A DNA stretch of 64,000 nt from Asparagopsis taxiformis (GCA_030407315.1 JALQPE010002066.1:1-64000), one strand, 5' to 3'; counted from the first letter of the stretch, positions 9,795 to 20,904 are shown. Notes: generated by a model from the sequence alone, not told the origin. Numbers and translations are program-made.

Positions 9795-10366
9795 TGTCGC
9801 GAGACTTAGAACGATCTTGACGTGTAATTTGTGTCTTAGGAAGTTGCTATGATAACTCAAGAATCCACGTTAGAGTATCTTCCAGTAATCTTCCTTTCTT
9901 CGGTCTGCGTTATTTCAGGACAATCAATAATTGGCCGGAGTAATCGCCTGACTTCAGTGGCTCCCTTCTTGTTATTTCAGAGCGTTATACTCGGAGTAAT
10001 CAACGATGGTAGACCTTCACACTATGCACCAATTACTGGGACGTTCCGTCCAGAGCAAGTGGGCGCAAGAATGGCTGTGTAACAAAGTACAATTGTTTTG
10101 GTTGTGTCTTGCTTTTGTATATCCTTGATACCTTCTCAACAATAGCTACATCTATCTGCTTATATACTACTACGTTCTGTGCTGCGACAGACTCTCGTAA
10201 ATACTCTCCTGTGATTATTACGCTTGTGATAAATAGTATTTCATGTCATACTCGATATCATGTTACGTGTCAGCAGGAAGTAAAGCATAGAGTCCGGATT
10301 GAAACTAAAAATCACATTTGTCAGTATTGCGTGTATCTACACATGTTAGTATTGCGTGTATCTACA
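9795..10366 (-). repeat. Element 1 5' LTR
   Basis: A 572-bp copy, apparently identical to 4397-4968. Hairpin units lie at 9909-9945 and 9971-10001. In transcript orientation these fall in the half of the LTR next to the primer site, so they would be in the 5' leader of the genomic RNA if transcription starts upstream of them. Confidence 0.92.
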
Positions 10367-10818
10367 TAGGGCTCACAGTAGGAGTAACAGATGGCGATGG
10401 GGTCACGGATGGCGATACCGCAGGCGGAACAACGACGATAGGAGGGGCAACAACTGGAGGTGGAGCAGCGGTGACGGGGGAGGCAGTGGAGGAGCAATAA
10501 CGGGAGGCAGCGGTGGGGAGGCATAGGAGGCATAGGACCACGGCATGAGAATCCCCTGGATCCATCAGCTCTTGTGCACCGACGCCGACGGCAGGTTAAA
10601 CCTCGCCTGCACATTGACGCAGGGGCACAGTCATCCCGAGCCTTCGACCGGTCCCGGTAGCAAACCATGGGACAGCGTCCACATCGGGAACCCGTAAACA
10701 TTTGATGCTCAACGGGAGAAAGATCATGAGAATCCAGCGTTTTGGAAGGTATGGTCACAGCGACCACGGAAAAGAGGAGCAGCGCAGCAATGCTGCATAG
10801 CGTCAGGTGACGAAACAT
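10367..10818 (-). pseudogene. Secreted Cys-rich protein family, 5' half (cut by copia element 1)
   Basis: From ATG at 10818 the minus strand encodes a signal peptide (MFRHLTLCSIAALLLFSVVA). A Cys/Arg-rich domain follows (CGRCPMVCYRDRSKARDDC...CRRGLTCRRRRCTRADG...FSCRGP), matching the first 90 residues of the intact paralogue at 29532-28648. The proline-rich linker and V-T-P repeats (PPIVVVPPAVSPSVTPSPSV) are in a different frame, so a one-base shift lies near 10530-10560. At 10367 the sequence is interrupted by element 1 and resumes at 4396. Upstream (10862-10888) is the gctgggtgaagcagcg motif shared by all family members. Confidence 0.82.
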
Positions 10819-13002
10819 GGTGTGGAGATCTACCTGTTTTCCCACGGTTATCCCAGGACTGGTTCCGCTGGGTGAAGCAGCGAATACTATAGCGTGCCTA
10901 CTAGGAGCCTACGAGAGTTTAAGTAGAAATCAGACGATTGGGAGTCATGATTCAGGAGCATGATCTGAGACCGAGAGATGTTTTACATTAGCTCATACCT
11001 TTGCAAGCATGATCGAACTATGCGCTAGGTTATTCTCACAAGCTCATTGCAACAGATATGGTATAGTTTCGCTTGCGCAATGAGGTCATTAGAGCTGTGT
11101 ACGGCTGGTCTCCAGTGCGAAAATTTCGCAGTGGATAGGTGATGCGAAATGACTGAAGTCACCTGTCATTCTCCTGTCTGTGATGAACAGTTTCTCGAGT
11201 CATCCTTGTGCATTGAAGCAGCGAAACTGCGGCTGCATGCAGGGCATGTCCTGTGGCCTTTTGACTTTCCTGAATCCATGGGCCGTAGTGAAGCGGAATG
11301 CGCTGTCATGTGTCATATTCCGAGAAAAATAATGGGAATCCGAGGTTTCTCTTCACAGACCAATCGTTTCAACTCGTCATTGCAGTGTTTTCACTCGCTG
11401 AGTCACCAAAGGGGTCCTTATTTAGGGATGAATTTGTCGGGACAAATGCTATAATGCAATACATTTCCTTTCCATGCACAGTTCCAACTCCCCAAGAATC
11501 TTCCCAGACGTCACTTTAAATTGTTAGAACCATTCAGCATGTGCAAGATGCATATTAGTGTAAACAATGGTTTTTATTTTGTTTGCCGAGCAACGTGAAT
11601 GGCATCCGATGGGCTTCGTACTGACATTGGGTGAGATCGGCTAAAAAATTGAACACATGCAGAGACAGGGAATCTTCGATATGTTCATGAGAGCCAGGTA
11701 GAATGATGTTATGGGTGGTTTATAATTTCGAACAGCGATGTAAACCCTCCGTCTCGTGTCACAAACCCCTTCACAAAGATTGAAACGACATAGAATGGTT
11801 GAGACGAGCTGTATGTTCTACCCTTCGCTGTAAAGCGTCCTGAAAGCCGAGAAAGTTCCACGTTCGGCTTCGAGAATATCAACAAGGATATGATTGTATT
11901 GTAGAGCACATATACGTCCCTTACAAGCACCTGTACCCTGTCACCCGTGCTTTGTGTCATCTTCGGACTTAGCCATATGTGAGCATGAGCGAAACAAATA
12001 TATTCTACGGCAGAATTTGTCCCGTTTGTCCCGCCAAATTGCGCAAGACTTGCAACACGACTATTCCCATTGGCTCGACGCGCGCTTATATGTACCATGA
12101 TCGTATGTGTCGTTTTATTCCGTTACTGATGCAGATGATAAGGGGTTCTCTCGCTGTTCCCGATTTGTCGAGATGACGTCTCTTTGGGTATCCGGCTTGC
12201 TGAGTGAAATCATATTCATTTCATACTACAGGTGAGTGGGTCTAAGGAGGAATGTTCTCGGTACACTTCTTGGTGTAGGATTCGTTGCATTGGAAAAGAA
12301 TTGACTGAGTATGTGAAACTAAAGATGTAATATCCTCTGTAACAAGTAGTGGAGGAATTGGCTCACAGCTAGCTGCGCGATTCCTTCAAATCATTGATAC
12401 GGAGCTTGGTATTGCTTTTGATTTAACGGGACTAGACATGGCTGGTCGAAGAAGAAGTGAATTTTCATTTCTGGTATTCCAACGGCTAGACAAAAGAGTC
12501 AAGCATTTACGAGTGTAGAAAATGATATTGAACTAGAGTTTCGTGAGTGTATTCCTATACTCAGAATACCTACAGTAGCTTATCATTATCCTGCTCATAA
12601 CGTTGCAGTTTTTACGGCTTGATAGGCCATACACGCCGTTCTGTGACGATTTATCACCCTTACCTGGATCCAAAGTTTCAGTCCATGCTGCTCTGGATAT
12701 CGTCGCATTCGTGGCAAGCACCTGCTTGTCTCCACGAAATACCCGAGTTCTTCCTAGAGGATGGCTTCCACGGCTAGCGCTCACGTGCATCCGATATCTA
12801 TCCCGAGATTTTTCAAACGATTCGGATAAAACTTCATCGGTATTCCTACCGCGCTTGGTACGCTAATCGGTAATGATATGAACTCTTGGATGCACCTGAT
12901 TTCCGCCAACTGAGAATTGCACTGTACTTGAAGTTTCATATTGTAAAGTGGACAACAGAAAAACAGTTGGGCGGATTTTTCCTTCCCGTCGTCCGTTTTC
13001 TG
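10819..13002. other. Gene-poor spacer between elements 1 and 2
   Basis: About 2.2 kb. The family 5' motif lies at 10862-10888. A diverged inverted copy of the block at 46545-46672 lies at 10985-11110. Open frames of 60-130 codons (for example 11149-11454 plus, 11709-12098 minus) show no recognisable domain and no paralogue in the window. I call no gene here. Confidence 0.5.
10985..11110 (-). repeat. Diverged dispersed repeat (pair with 46545-46672)
   Basis: Read on the minus strand, this stretch aligns over about 125 bases with 46545-46672. Shared blocks include the tgtacac-g-tcta region, cattgcgcaag, tgtgagaat and the final tgcaaaggtatgagc. Nature unknown; no terminal repeats or coding seen. 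Confidence 0.5.
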
Positions 13003-13586
13003 TGTCGCTGGATGTCTTTTTTGATAGTTTAAGTACTTAACTTGTCTCGTTAATTCAGGGTGGGGGCACCCGGGGTATTCGTCAACAAAGTATTGCGCTT
13101 CCTGTTGTTATTTCAGGACGGGTGTCCGGGGTAATCAGCCAGGTTGCAATCCACTTCCAGTAATTTCAGGCGTCGAGCCCGGAGTAATCAGCGAAGCGAA
13201 TATTCCAGTCTCCAGTTATTTCAGGGCTAATAGCCCGGAGTAATCAGCGAGGTGGTGAGCCAATCCTCAGTTATTTCAGGGCTAAGAGCCCGGGGTAATC
13301 AGCAGGTTGGTTGGTTGTAACGGGGTTACTGATGCGTATGCAATCGGGTGGTTTGTTGTTGGTTAATTGTTCATTTGTTGATTCTCTCTAGCTCTAGCAA
13401 TCTGTTCTCTAGATTAAATACACGAATTACTGGACCGTTCGGCCTTGATGCGGGCGCTGATCCTTTCCAGATCGGAGGGTTTCCCGATCTCGGGTAATCG
13501 ACTGTCTTCGGTGTATAATTGTCTCGCAAAGACAATACTGTCTCCCTAATTGTACGGTGGTTCGGGTGCAATTTTGATCCACGACA
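13003..13586 (-). repeat. Element 2 3' LTR with five hairpin units
   Basis: Within this LTR, 13049-13303 holds five imperfect tandem units of about 55 bp. Each has the form gttatttca-stem-loop-stem-ggagtaatc. The stems differ in sequence but stay paired: GGGTG/CACCC, GGAC/GTCC, GGC(G)/GCC and GGGCT/AGCCC twice, with loops of 3-5 bases. The other LTR repeats the array at 18572-18825. Confidence 0.9.
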
Positions 13587-13613
13587 CTAGAAGTTTTTTC
13601 TCTATTGAAGTAT

Positions 13614-14004
13614 TCATTCATGTACTTCAGCCCAGCCAGTAATCTTCAAATCCATTCTGTTAGTCCGCATTAGCTTAAGTAATGGGTGATCGTCCTTAGG
13701 TATTGTTTGCTTGGTTAACGCATCGGCTGGGTTTTCCGTCCCTGGTATCCATCCAATCTTCCTGATTTCGCCTTTTATATGCGACTCGCGTAGCATCTGC
13801 ACATCAATTTGCAGTCGTTTTTTCAATGGTTTTGGCGTTCTTGGCAACGCAGTTAAAAGTTGTACGAGAGTCTATGTAAACGTCCAAAGGAATGCGTCTG
13901 TTGAGTACTTCTTGGATGGTGTGCTGGACAACATAAGCTTCGTCGTACCCATGACCAAAGCAAGTACTTCTGCAGCCATTACTGATCGAGTCACACGTCG
14001 GCAC
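13614..14004 (-). pseudogene. Element 2 pol: RNase H C-terminal part
   Basis: Two overlapping frames (14004-13804 and 13847-13614) encode the second half of copia RNase H: the VYIDSRTTFNCVAKN block with the third acidic residue, then the IRKIGWIPGTENPADALTKQ block with the last. They match element 1 closely. A shift of one base separates them near 13840, and another separates them from the frame upstream. Confidence 0.82.
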
Positions 14005-14023
14005 TTTTTGCTGCCGTAATGAA

Positions 14024-14628
14024 TCACATTTGCTGCTCGGTGTCGTCTGCTAAGACAATTAGAAAGCCAGTCTGAGAAGATAGATCAGGCGCGTTTCCGA
14101 AAGATGAATCGCTGAAAAGTATGAGTCGCAGGCTCTCACTGCGTAGTGGAACGAATCGAAGTCCTTCATCACTCGTTTTGAGACAGTAGTCGATTATCTT
14201 CCTCAGCCGTTTCTTTGATGAAGGACAAGATTTTGCCAAGTCTGCTGTAATGAGCTGCGTTGGGCTGGATATGTCTGGTCTGCACGTGGTAGCGACATAT
14301 TGTATTTTGGCACGCATGCTGATGTAGTCTGGATCGGTGTTAGGTTTCGACAGAGTAGATAATTTCTCTGATTGAGTCAAGGAATAGGTTCGTGACTGTT
14401 CGCGAGTGATTTTTGAACCATTGAATGCGCATGAATCTCCGGGTTTGAGGCATTGTCGGGGCTTGGTCTTGAAAGCGGAAGATTTTCTTCTTCCAGGTTA
14501 AGAAATTCATCTATACCCAATCCGAAGGAGTCATCTACTTGGAGTATAGTTAATGCGGGTAATGTGCGATTGTTTCCATCTTCATAGTGCCGGTATAAGA
14601 TGCATTTGTCAACCGTGCAGGATGTCAT
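14024..14628 (-). pseudogene. Element 2 pol: reverse transcriptase end and RNase H start
   Basis: The frame 14628-14377 contains ALTILQVDDSFGLGIDEFL, the reverse transcriptase catalytic motif as QVDD. The frame 14380-14024 contains the connection region, then LILFSDSSFGNAPDLSSQTGFLIV with the first RNase H Asp. The two frames abut and are offset by one base. Homology to element 1 runs throughout. Confidence 0.85.
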
Positions 14629-14850
14629 TTAAGCTCATTGACATGGTGATCACGATATGTGATGAACCAATAAAGGCCTGATTCCGGAATGCCGTAGAGA
14701 GGTTTCACGGCTAATAAGACTTGGTCATATACGGAAGTCTCATTTCCTTCGGTGGCTGTAGATAGACCTTTCGTAATAGGGTATCCTTGCTCTGAGTATA
14801 GGCTTGTGTTATATCGCGTGTGAAGGGGGTCATGTCAGGATACATGGCAC

Positions 14851-15741
14851 CTATACAGAGGCATAAACGCTGGCCAAATCGCGATATTGTCGGAGCTTTT
14901 GGGGTGTCTCCCTGCTTTGGTAGTCCTTATAGTTCTGTGCCACCAAACGTGATTTTTCCACAATTGAACCATCGTCACTTTTCTTGGTTGTGTCTACCCA
15001 TCGGGTACCATATACTCTTGTTCCTTTCGGGACCGTATCACGAGGGACGATCTTGAATACTCCTGCAGCTGTTAGTCCGTCTATTTCTTTCTGGCGGGAT
15101 AATTTGAACTTGGAGGTGCAGTCGGATGGTGTTGGTGTGATGTATGATGCAGATGAGTGTGGTGGATCGTTGAATATGCAACACAACTCTGCAGTTGTCG
15201 GTGTATCGGTGTCAACAGGGTCCATGGGTGGCTCGGCATGGTCGTTGATAGTTGACTTATCCGGTTTAACAACGTGAGATCTGAAAATCTTTCTTCCACG
15301 AGGCATTTGGACAACTACTGTTTCGCCGTCCTTGTGTACAAACTTGTATGGTCCTTCCCATTCGCCTGTCTTTTGCCTGAATACGCGCACAGGTGCTCCG
15401 AAGGTGAGCCGATCGAGTTCCTCGCTTTCTTTCCCGTATGGGCCGCGGTATTTCATCGCAAATGTGACCCTTCGCTTTGCTTGTTCACGCTGAACCTCAT
15501 CCATTGCTGCGTCAATTGCCTTAGCTCGCGCGATCTGTAGTGGAGCAGGTGCTTTTCGGGCTGGTTTCGGAATTGCTCCAAATACACATAATATGGGGCA
15601 CAAGCCTTCTGGCCCGACGGTACTATTGACACAATGTGTCGCCATTTTCAGCACATCGTTGTCGGTGTCAGAGGGTAAATCCAATTTTAGCTTGTTGAAC
15701 GCCTTTCGAAGTGGTGCATGGTATCGCTCGACGTGAGACAT
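14851..15741 (-). pseudogene. Element 2 pol: integrase C-terminus and reverse transcriptase
   Basis: The 296-codon frame opens with SHVERYHAPLRKAF, carrying the integrase catalytic Glu. It continues through the basic integrase tail and the reverse transcriptase N-terminus (KEIDGLTAAGVFKIV...GTRVYGTRWVDTTKKSDDG). It loses frame before the DVTQAY and QVDD motifs. Between 14629 and 14850 the reverse-transcriptase core is still recognisable in other frames. Confidence 0.85.
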
Positions 15742-17171
15742 TGAAGCAGGATTCTCGATGGGGCTGTAGATGAGTTGTATACCATCCGCTTCTGCATTCC
15801 CTTGAATTCCTGGGAAGTTAACTGAGTTCCTTGATCAAGCCGGAGATGATCCGGGGGCCCCATGTAGACATTTGTCCACATGTAAAGAAATGTCTTCCAT
15901 ACAGTTTTGGAAGATATGTCGCGTAGAAATGATGCCGCTGTGAAATGTGTAGCCTCGTCCACTGCGTGCAGCACTGGTTTCCTGTTCAAATACATGATGT
16001 CCAGAGCAACAATGCTGTTAAATTGGCCATCTTCGGTACCCACTGTTAACTTGAATCGCTTTGGCTTTGTAGCCAGCTTTGTGCATATTCGGCACCGATC
16101 TACCAGCTGTTGGATCGCGTTTTGTACGTCTGGCTTGCATTCCTCAGGTCGCGCTCGTTTAAGGAGGTTGTAAAGTGCTCTGACGGAGGGGTGTCCGAAA
16201 GAACGGTGTAGTTTTCTGAGCTCCTCGCCAGTAAACATTGCAACATCTGACGACCATCTGTAAACAAGAAGATCGTTTTCTACAGATAATGGTTTCTCCT
16301 TTCCATTGAAGTGTAAGCAATCTCGTTGAACGCTGAGATCGATTCCGGTGTTCTTGAGATCCTTCCTGCTCAGTAATGATTTGCAGTCTTCGCGTAGGAT
16401 ATGAAAATTGATATCGCAGATGAGACCAAACTCTGGGAATGGTACGGGGATTGACGCAATCCCGATGGAGGTATGACGGCTTCCGAGACCGTAAATATTT
16501 CTCCCCTGTGGCCTGATGTCCGCGATAAGTCCAAACTCTCTGCAATAAGCACGATACTGCTGAATGCACATTAAGCTTAAACGATTTGCTCCGGTGTCGA
16601 TAATTATGCCGTTGAACTCGGACTGTCGCTCGTTGTCGCGTATCGCCGTATTCATTTTCTGCATATTTTTGGCCTGTTCGGTAAAGAATCCACACGAGTG
16701 TAAGAAGACCTTATTTGAAAGCTCAGTTTCCAGATTTGAATTGAGATCGGATATCTCAACTACTGTCAGTCCGGAATTGAAATGTGCACTGTCTCCGTCG
16801 CTTTCGTTTTCTGTTGTCTCATCGCTGCTATCCTCGATGAAATAAGTGTTGTATACGTCATCGACCGATACAAATGCGTTTTGCGATCGCATCTGCTTGA
16901 GTGCGTTGTCGACTTCCGATCGTGGGTGGAACTTGTTCGCGAAATGGTCTTTCCCGCAAACCCAACATCCCTTAACTTTCGAAAAGTTTGACGTCTTTTT
17001 TCTCCGCATTCCATTGCCTCTTCGCTTACCGCTTCCAACGCGTCGTTCCGCATCGCCTTTATATCGCTGTGTAATTCCGAAAAACGCTTCCCCCGCTCTC
17101 CCCGCCATGTACCCTTCCTGCTGAACCAGGCTCGCTCGATAGAAGTGATGCAATTTTCTGGTTCGCATCAT
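15687..17171 (-). pseudogene. Element 2 gag C-terminus, protease and integrase core
   Basis: The 494-codon frame holds in order: the basic gag tail; the zinc motif CWVCGKDHFANKFH (C-x2-C-x3-H-x5-H, as in element 1); an acidic spacer; the protease motif GIIIDTGANRLSL; the zinc domain LHRSFGHPSVRALYNLLKRA with CRIC; and integrase LDIMYLNRKPVLHAVDEATHFTA and LRLDQGTQ. The frame breaks about 20 codons before the catalytic Glu. One intact frame from nucleocapsid to integrase shows gag and pol are meant to be fused here. Confidence 0.88.
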
Positions 17172-18192
17172 GTGCAGTAGAAGGCATCTGCATTTTTAGA
17201 GCTCGCTTGACTTCATCCAAGTCAACTGCCGCTACCAATTGGTCGCGTAGGAAGATGTCATCCCGGTATTTGACATCCAACTGGCGCTGCACCATTGTCA
17301 GTCGTGTTGACATATCACGAAAGACTTCTAACTGTGATTTGTCAGGGCCTTTCCTGAACCACGATGTCAGTCTCGTGTCGTGCCATTCTTGAAGCAATCT
17401 TGATCGCTGTTCCTCTGATGTGAACCACGATAGAAGTAAGTTAATCGCATCTTGATATTTCTTCGTCTTCCCGTTGACATGTGCACTATAATACGAGAGT
17501 GCAGGTCCATCCAACATGATCGGAATTCCGTTGAGTTTTTCTTCTTCTGATACGTTACTCATCCCTGCAGATAGTTCAAAGACCTCGATGACACTCGTCA
17601 GATCTTCGTCCCACATTCCGCTGTATTTCGGTCTAGATCCAAACGCTTTGATCAGTCCTTGCAGACCTAGTGATGATCTCCGGGTGCTGTCAATTGGGCC
17701 AATCGTTTTTCCACCGGTCGTATCATGGTAGTTGCACGTTTCTTCTTTTCTTTCGCTCTTCTCATTTTCATTGTCCGAGAGAATATGTGATGTATCGGAA
17801 ATCGCCTGATTGATCTGCTGCGGTTTGTTCATATTGGCTTCCACGATATTCGAGATCGAATTTGCCTTCTCAGCTGCTTCAACAGGGATCTCAGCCGCTT
17901 CCAGGGTGGTATCTCTACCGGCTTCGGATTCTTCTTCATCTTTCTTAATCTTTGGGCATTCTTCACTCTTCCAGCAGTTTATCAATGCTTTCCTCTTCGA
18001 GTAACCTCGCTTGCGGTACACTTCCACTCCTTCTCTAATGAGTGTTTCGCGTATTTTGCTTGCTTGGTCTGAGGTAAGTTGGTTGAGGGTTGGGATAGAG
18101 AATTCACAGGTAAAATCATTCCACACTGATTCCGCAGATTGATTCGGGACTTTGATGTATACTCCGCACCAGTTGTCGACGTACTCTTCCAA
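17059..18192 (-). pseudogene. Element 2 gag, main part
   Basis: The 377-codon frame covers the N-terminal gag region (EEYVDNWCGVYIK...RKALINCWKSEE), an acidic and alanine-rich linker, and the capsid-like region (QGLIKAFGSRPKYSGMWDED...WFTSEEQRSRLLQEWHD...HDANQKIASLLSSE). It then leaves frame near 17100 where element 1 continues. A further N-terminal stretch starting at ATG 18398 (MSDNGVNPANVNV) is one base out of frame with it. Confidence 0.85.
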
Positions 18193-18526
18193 CTTTCCAA
18201 AGAATTTATCCCATTCTTCGTTGCTGGCTCCGTCCTTAGGAGTTTTCGGATCTGTGGTTTCGTAGTCGTATTCTACAGGACTCTCAAACTCAGTGTCAGA
18301 ACGTTCTCTGGAGTTATGGCCGGGGCGTTGCCGCTGGGTTCTGTCAGTCCTCCTATGGTAACGTTGACGTTCGCAGGGTTTACGCCGTTGTCACTCATGG
18401 TCAATTCGCTCGGTTATACTTATAGGAATGTTTCCTTCAAGTATTAGACTCGCCTTTCGGAGAGCTTTTGCAGCCTTCCTTTCAAGTCAGAGTCAAAAAA
18501 AAACAATCCTGTCAAAGTTATATAAC

Positions 18527-19109
18527 TGTCGCTGGATGTCTTTTTTGATAGTTTAAGTACTTAACTTGTCTCGTTAATTCAGGGTGGGGGCACCCGGGGT
18601 ATTCGTCAACAAAGTATTGCGCTTCCTGTTGTTATTTCAGGACGGGTGTCCGGGGTAATCAGCCAGGTTGCAATCCACTTCCAGTTATTTCAGGGCGTCG
18701 AGCCCGGAGTAATCAGCGAAGCGAATATTCCAGTCTCCAGTTATTTCAGGGCTAATAGCCCGGAGTAATCAGCGAGGTGGTGAGCCAATCCTCAGTTATT
18801 TCAGGGCTAAGAGCCCGGGGTAATCAGCAGGTTGGTTGGTGTAACGGGTTACTGATGCGTATGCAATCGGGTGGTTTGTGTTGGTTAATTGTTCATTTTG
18901 TTGATTCTCTCTAGCTCTAGCAATCTGTTCTCTAGATTAAATACACGAATTACTGGACCGTTCGGCCTTGATGCGGGCGCTGATCCTTTCCAGATCGGAG
19001 GGTTTCCCGATCTCGGGTAATCGACTGTCTTCGGTGTATAATTGTCTCGCAAAGACAATACTGTCTCCCTAATTGTACGGTGGTTCGGGTGCAATTTTGA
19101 TCCACGACA
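18527..19109 (-). repeat. Element 2 5' LTR with five hairpin units
   Basis: A 583-bp partner of 13003-13586. The five hairpin units lie at 18572-18825. In transcript orientation they occupy the half nearest the primer site (18526 downwards, gttatataact). Differences from the 3' LTR are mostly single inserted or deleted bases in runs. Confidence 0.9.
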
Positions 19110-19289
19110 CTGATGCCGTAGTCAAAGGTGAGAAATATCAGTCATTCTGGCAGTGTAATGGTTGCTAGTGTACGCGGTCGCGGTGGACATGGCGTCCTGA
19201 CACTGATAAATCCACTGAAAATAGCGCCACATGTCACGTGGAAGCTTGACATGCGGCCTATACGAACGCCGCACAGTACCAAAACTAAA

Positions 19290-19882
19290 TGCTATATTTA
19301 CGTCATTTCGCTTCCGTTCCACGCCCATAACTCGATGTGAACCTCGATAATATCATAAATAGAACGCAGTATAACTGCAGGGTTTACCGGAACTTTCCGG
19401 ACAGCTACTGGGGGGTAGGAGTTCTGTAGTCCTTCAGACCGAGAGGCCTGCCCGAGCGTGTAGCAATAGGCCCCCCAGTAGCAGTCCATGCTAAGCTACT
19501 GAGGCTCAACGATAGAGTGGGATGGTGGGAGGGGAACGAAAGCGACGACTAGGCAGCAAAATTGACGCGCCTGTGGGTGACGCTACGTCAACACTTGCCT
19601 TCTATCAGCGAAGCAGTTTGTTTGCCTCTCGCAGGCCGGCTGCTTTGCACTTGCGCATGCGTATTACGAGGCTGGATTGCCTATACATAGCTGGCTTCCA
19701 GACTCTGGCCGCCGGCGCGCTTTTCTGCTTAGGTAATACGCGCGCCGTGCCGCCGAGACTGCGCGATAAACACGTGTCGTGTGCCGGCTGCACGACAATC
19801 GTTGTCATTCCGTTAATTTCGCGTTTGTGCTTCTACTAGCGCTTGTGAAGTAAAATACCTTCTGCGTTCCTTGAAATCCTAT
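19290..19882 (+). repeat. Dispersed non-coding repeat family, copy A (about 590 bp)
   Basis: This aligns nearly end to end with 38015-38599 and, more weakly, with about 21700-22187. It contains an inverted repeat GCTACTGGGGGG (19404-19415) with CCCCCCAGTAGC (19471-19482), preceded by a small palindrome of ccggaa/ttccgg. It ends in the shared gaag...cttc hairpin followed by ctat and a T. No coding frame is conserved between copies. The 3' organisation suggests a Helitron-like or other non-autonomous DNA element. Sequence 19110-19289 is unassigned. Confidence 0.65.
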
Positions 19883-20604
19883 TGTGGGATTTTCGCGAAG
19901 GTTCTATGGGCCAATACTCGCCAATACATCGCTCCACATACTGAACTACAGTACAAACTTTCGCTTCCCTCAAAGCTATTTCTGACGAATAACTTACAGT
20001 ATTTACAACTAGTGAATCAGATTTAAACCTCAACCGCCGACCGTCATGAGACAATAAACTCATCATCACACGATCAACTTAACAATTTCCTGATAATTTT
20101 CTGGGCCATGATTCAAATTTATGCTTCGCATGTATTCATTCCACGCTTGATTCTCTGCCACACGAATCGTCGACAACATCTTTTCATAGATCGAACAATA
20201 AATACGGTTTTGTCGGGCCACGAAGTCATGACAAAACGTCTAGTGACATTTCTTTCGAAGAGGCCTCTGGTGCCTCCAGCAGAAAGGTACGTCGGTGGCT
20301 TTTTAAATTTACCTTCTCGGGACTCTGAACATGTACTGTATTTCCTGCTTGCTTACCTCCCACGTCCTACCAATGAAACATGGAAATGTGTCGATCTGTC
20401 CATTTTCATTGACGCGACCGAGCCCAACATTACTGTTCTCGTCTTGATGTGTGACTATGCTGTTCTCCCAAGCACAATCGAGCTGCACGCATAGCTCGGC
20501 GATGAGTCTATTGCCAAGAGTATGGAGTTCGCAATGCCCCGAAAAAAGGGCTATTTCAACCGACGATCGCTGAAGAACAGTTTCTTCTGACGTTCAATTG
20601 CGCT

Positions 20605-20856
20605 TCAACTGATAGCTCGTGGTGCAGTCGGAGTAGCCGACAGGCACTCCGACGGTGCCAAAATACGCTGTTCAACATAGTTAGTGCTCATTCCTTGAGC
20701 TGAATGGGAGACAGTCCAAGTCCTTTCACCCGGATGGAATTTCAACACGTCAGGGATATTGAAGTACATTCCACCCAGGGGGAAATGTAGTTCATGCCCT
20801 TGTACCTGTCTGGTACGCAAAATACTTTGGCGGCTTCTGGGTAATGAGAAATCCAA
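20605..20856 (-). CDS. Short open frame, unrecognised
   Basis: An 83-codon minus-strand frame (GHELHFPLGGMYFNIPDVLK...ERTWTVSHSAQGMSTNYVEQ) has a protein-like composition but no domain I recognise and no paralogue in the window. It lies just downstream of the signal-peptide relic at 20905-21085 on the same strand. It might be a decayed 3' portion of another gene. A plus-strand frame at 20108-20494 (128 codons) is likewise unrecognised. Neither is a confident gene. Confidence 0.2.
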   Translation of the reverse strand: MDFSLPRSRQSILRTRQVQGHELHFPLGGMYFNIPDVLKFHPGERTWTVSHSAQGMSTNYVEQRILAPSECLSATPTAPRAIS

Positions 20857-20904
20857 AAACTACCTGTCGATAGGGAGGGCTCATTATGTCAGGCCACTTC
20901 TAAA

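Larger units (their letters stand above)
4397..10366 (-). mobile_element. Ty1/copia retrotransposon, element 1 (5970 bp)
   Basis: Two LTRs of 572 bp (4397-4968 and 9795-10366), apparently identical, begin with tgtcgcg and end with tctaca. They are flanked by a perfect duplication taggg (4392-4396 and 10367-10371). Domain order on the minus strand is gag, protease, integrase, reverse transcriptase, RNase H, which defines copia-type elements. The coding region is broken into five frames. The next base outside the 5' LTR begins gttatataac, a candidate primer site shared with element 2. Identical LTRs imply a recent insertion, at odds with the number of frame breaks. Confidence 0.93.
13003..19109 (-). 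mobile_element. Ty1/copia retrotransposon, element 2 (6.1 kb)
   Basis: LTRs of 584 and 583 bp (13003-13586 and 18527-19109) start tgtcgctgg and end ccacgaca. They differ mainly by one-base indels. Minus-strand coding order is gag, protease, integrase, reverse transcriptase, RNase H, with clear protein similarity to element 1. I find no target-site duplication (ttctg on the left, ctgat on the right), so the ends may be altered or recombined. The coding region is interrupted by several one-base shifts. Confidence 0.9.

Noticed and set aside
13049..13303. A CRISPR array
   Set aside because: The units are imperfect, contain hairpins with changing stems, have no unique spacers of even length, lie inside an LTR, and the window is eukaryotic.
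19988..20025. A relic of the element 5 LTR (ctgacgaataac)
   Set aside because: Only about a dozen bases match well and no end or primer site follows.
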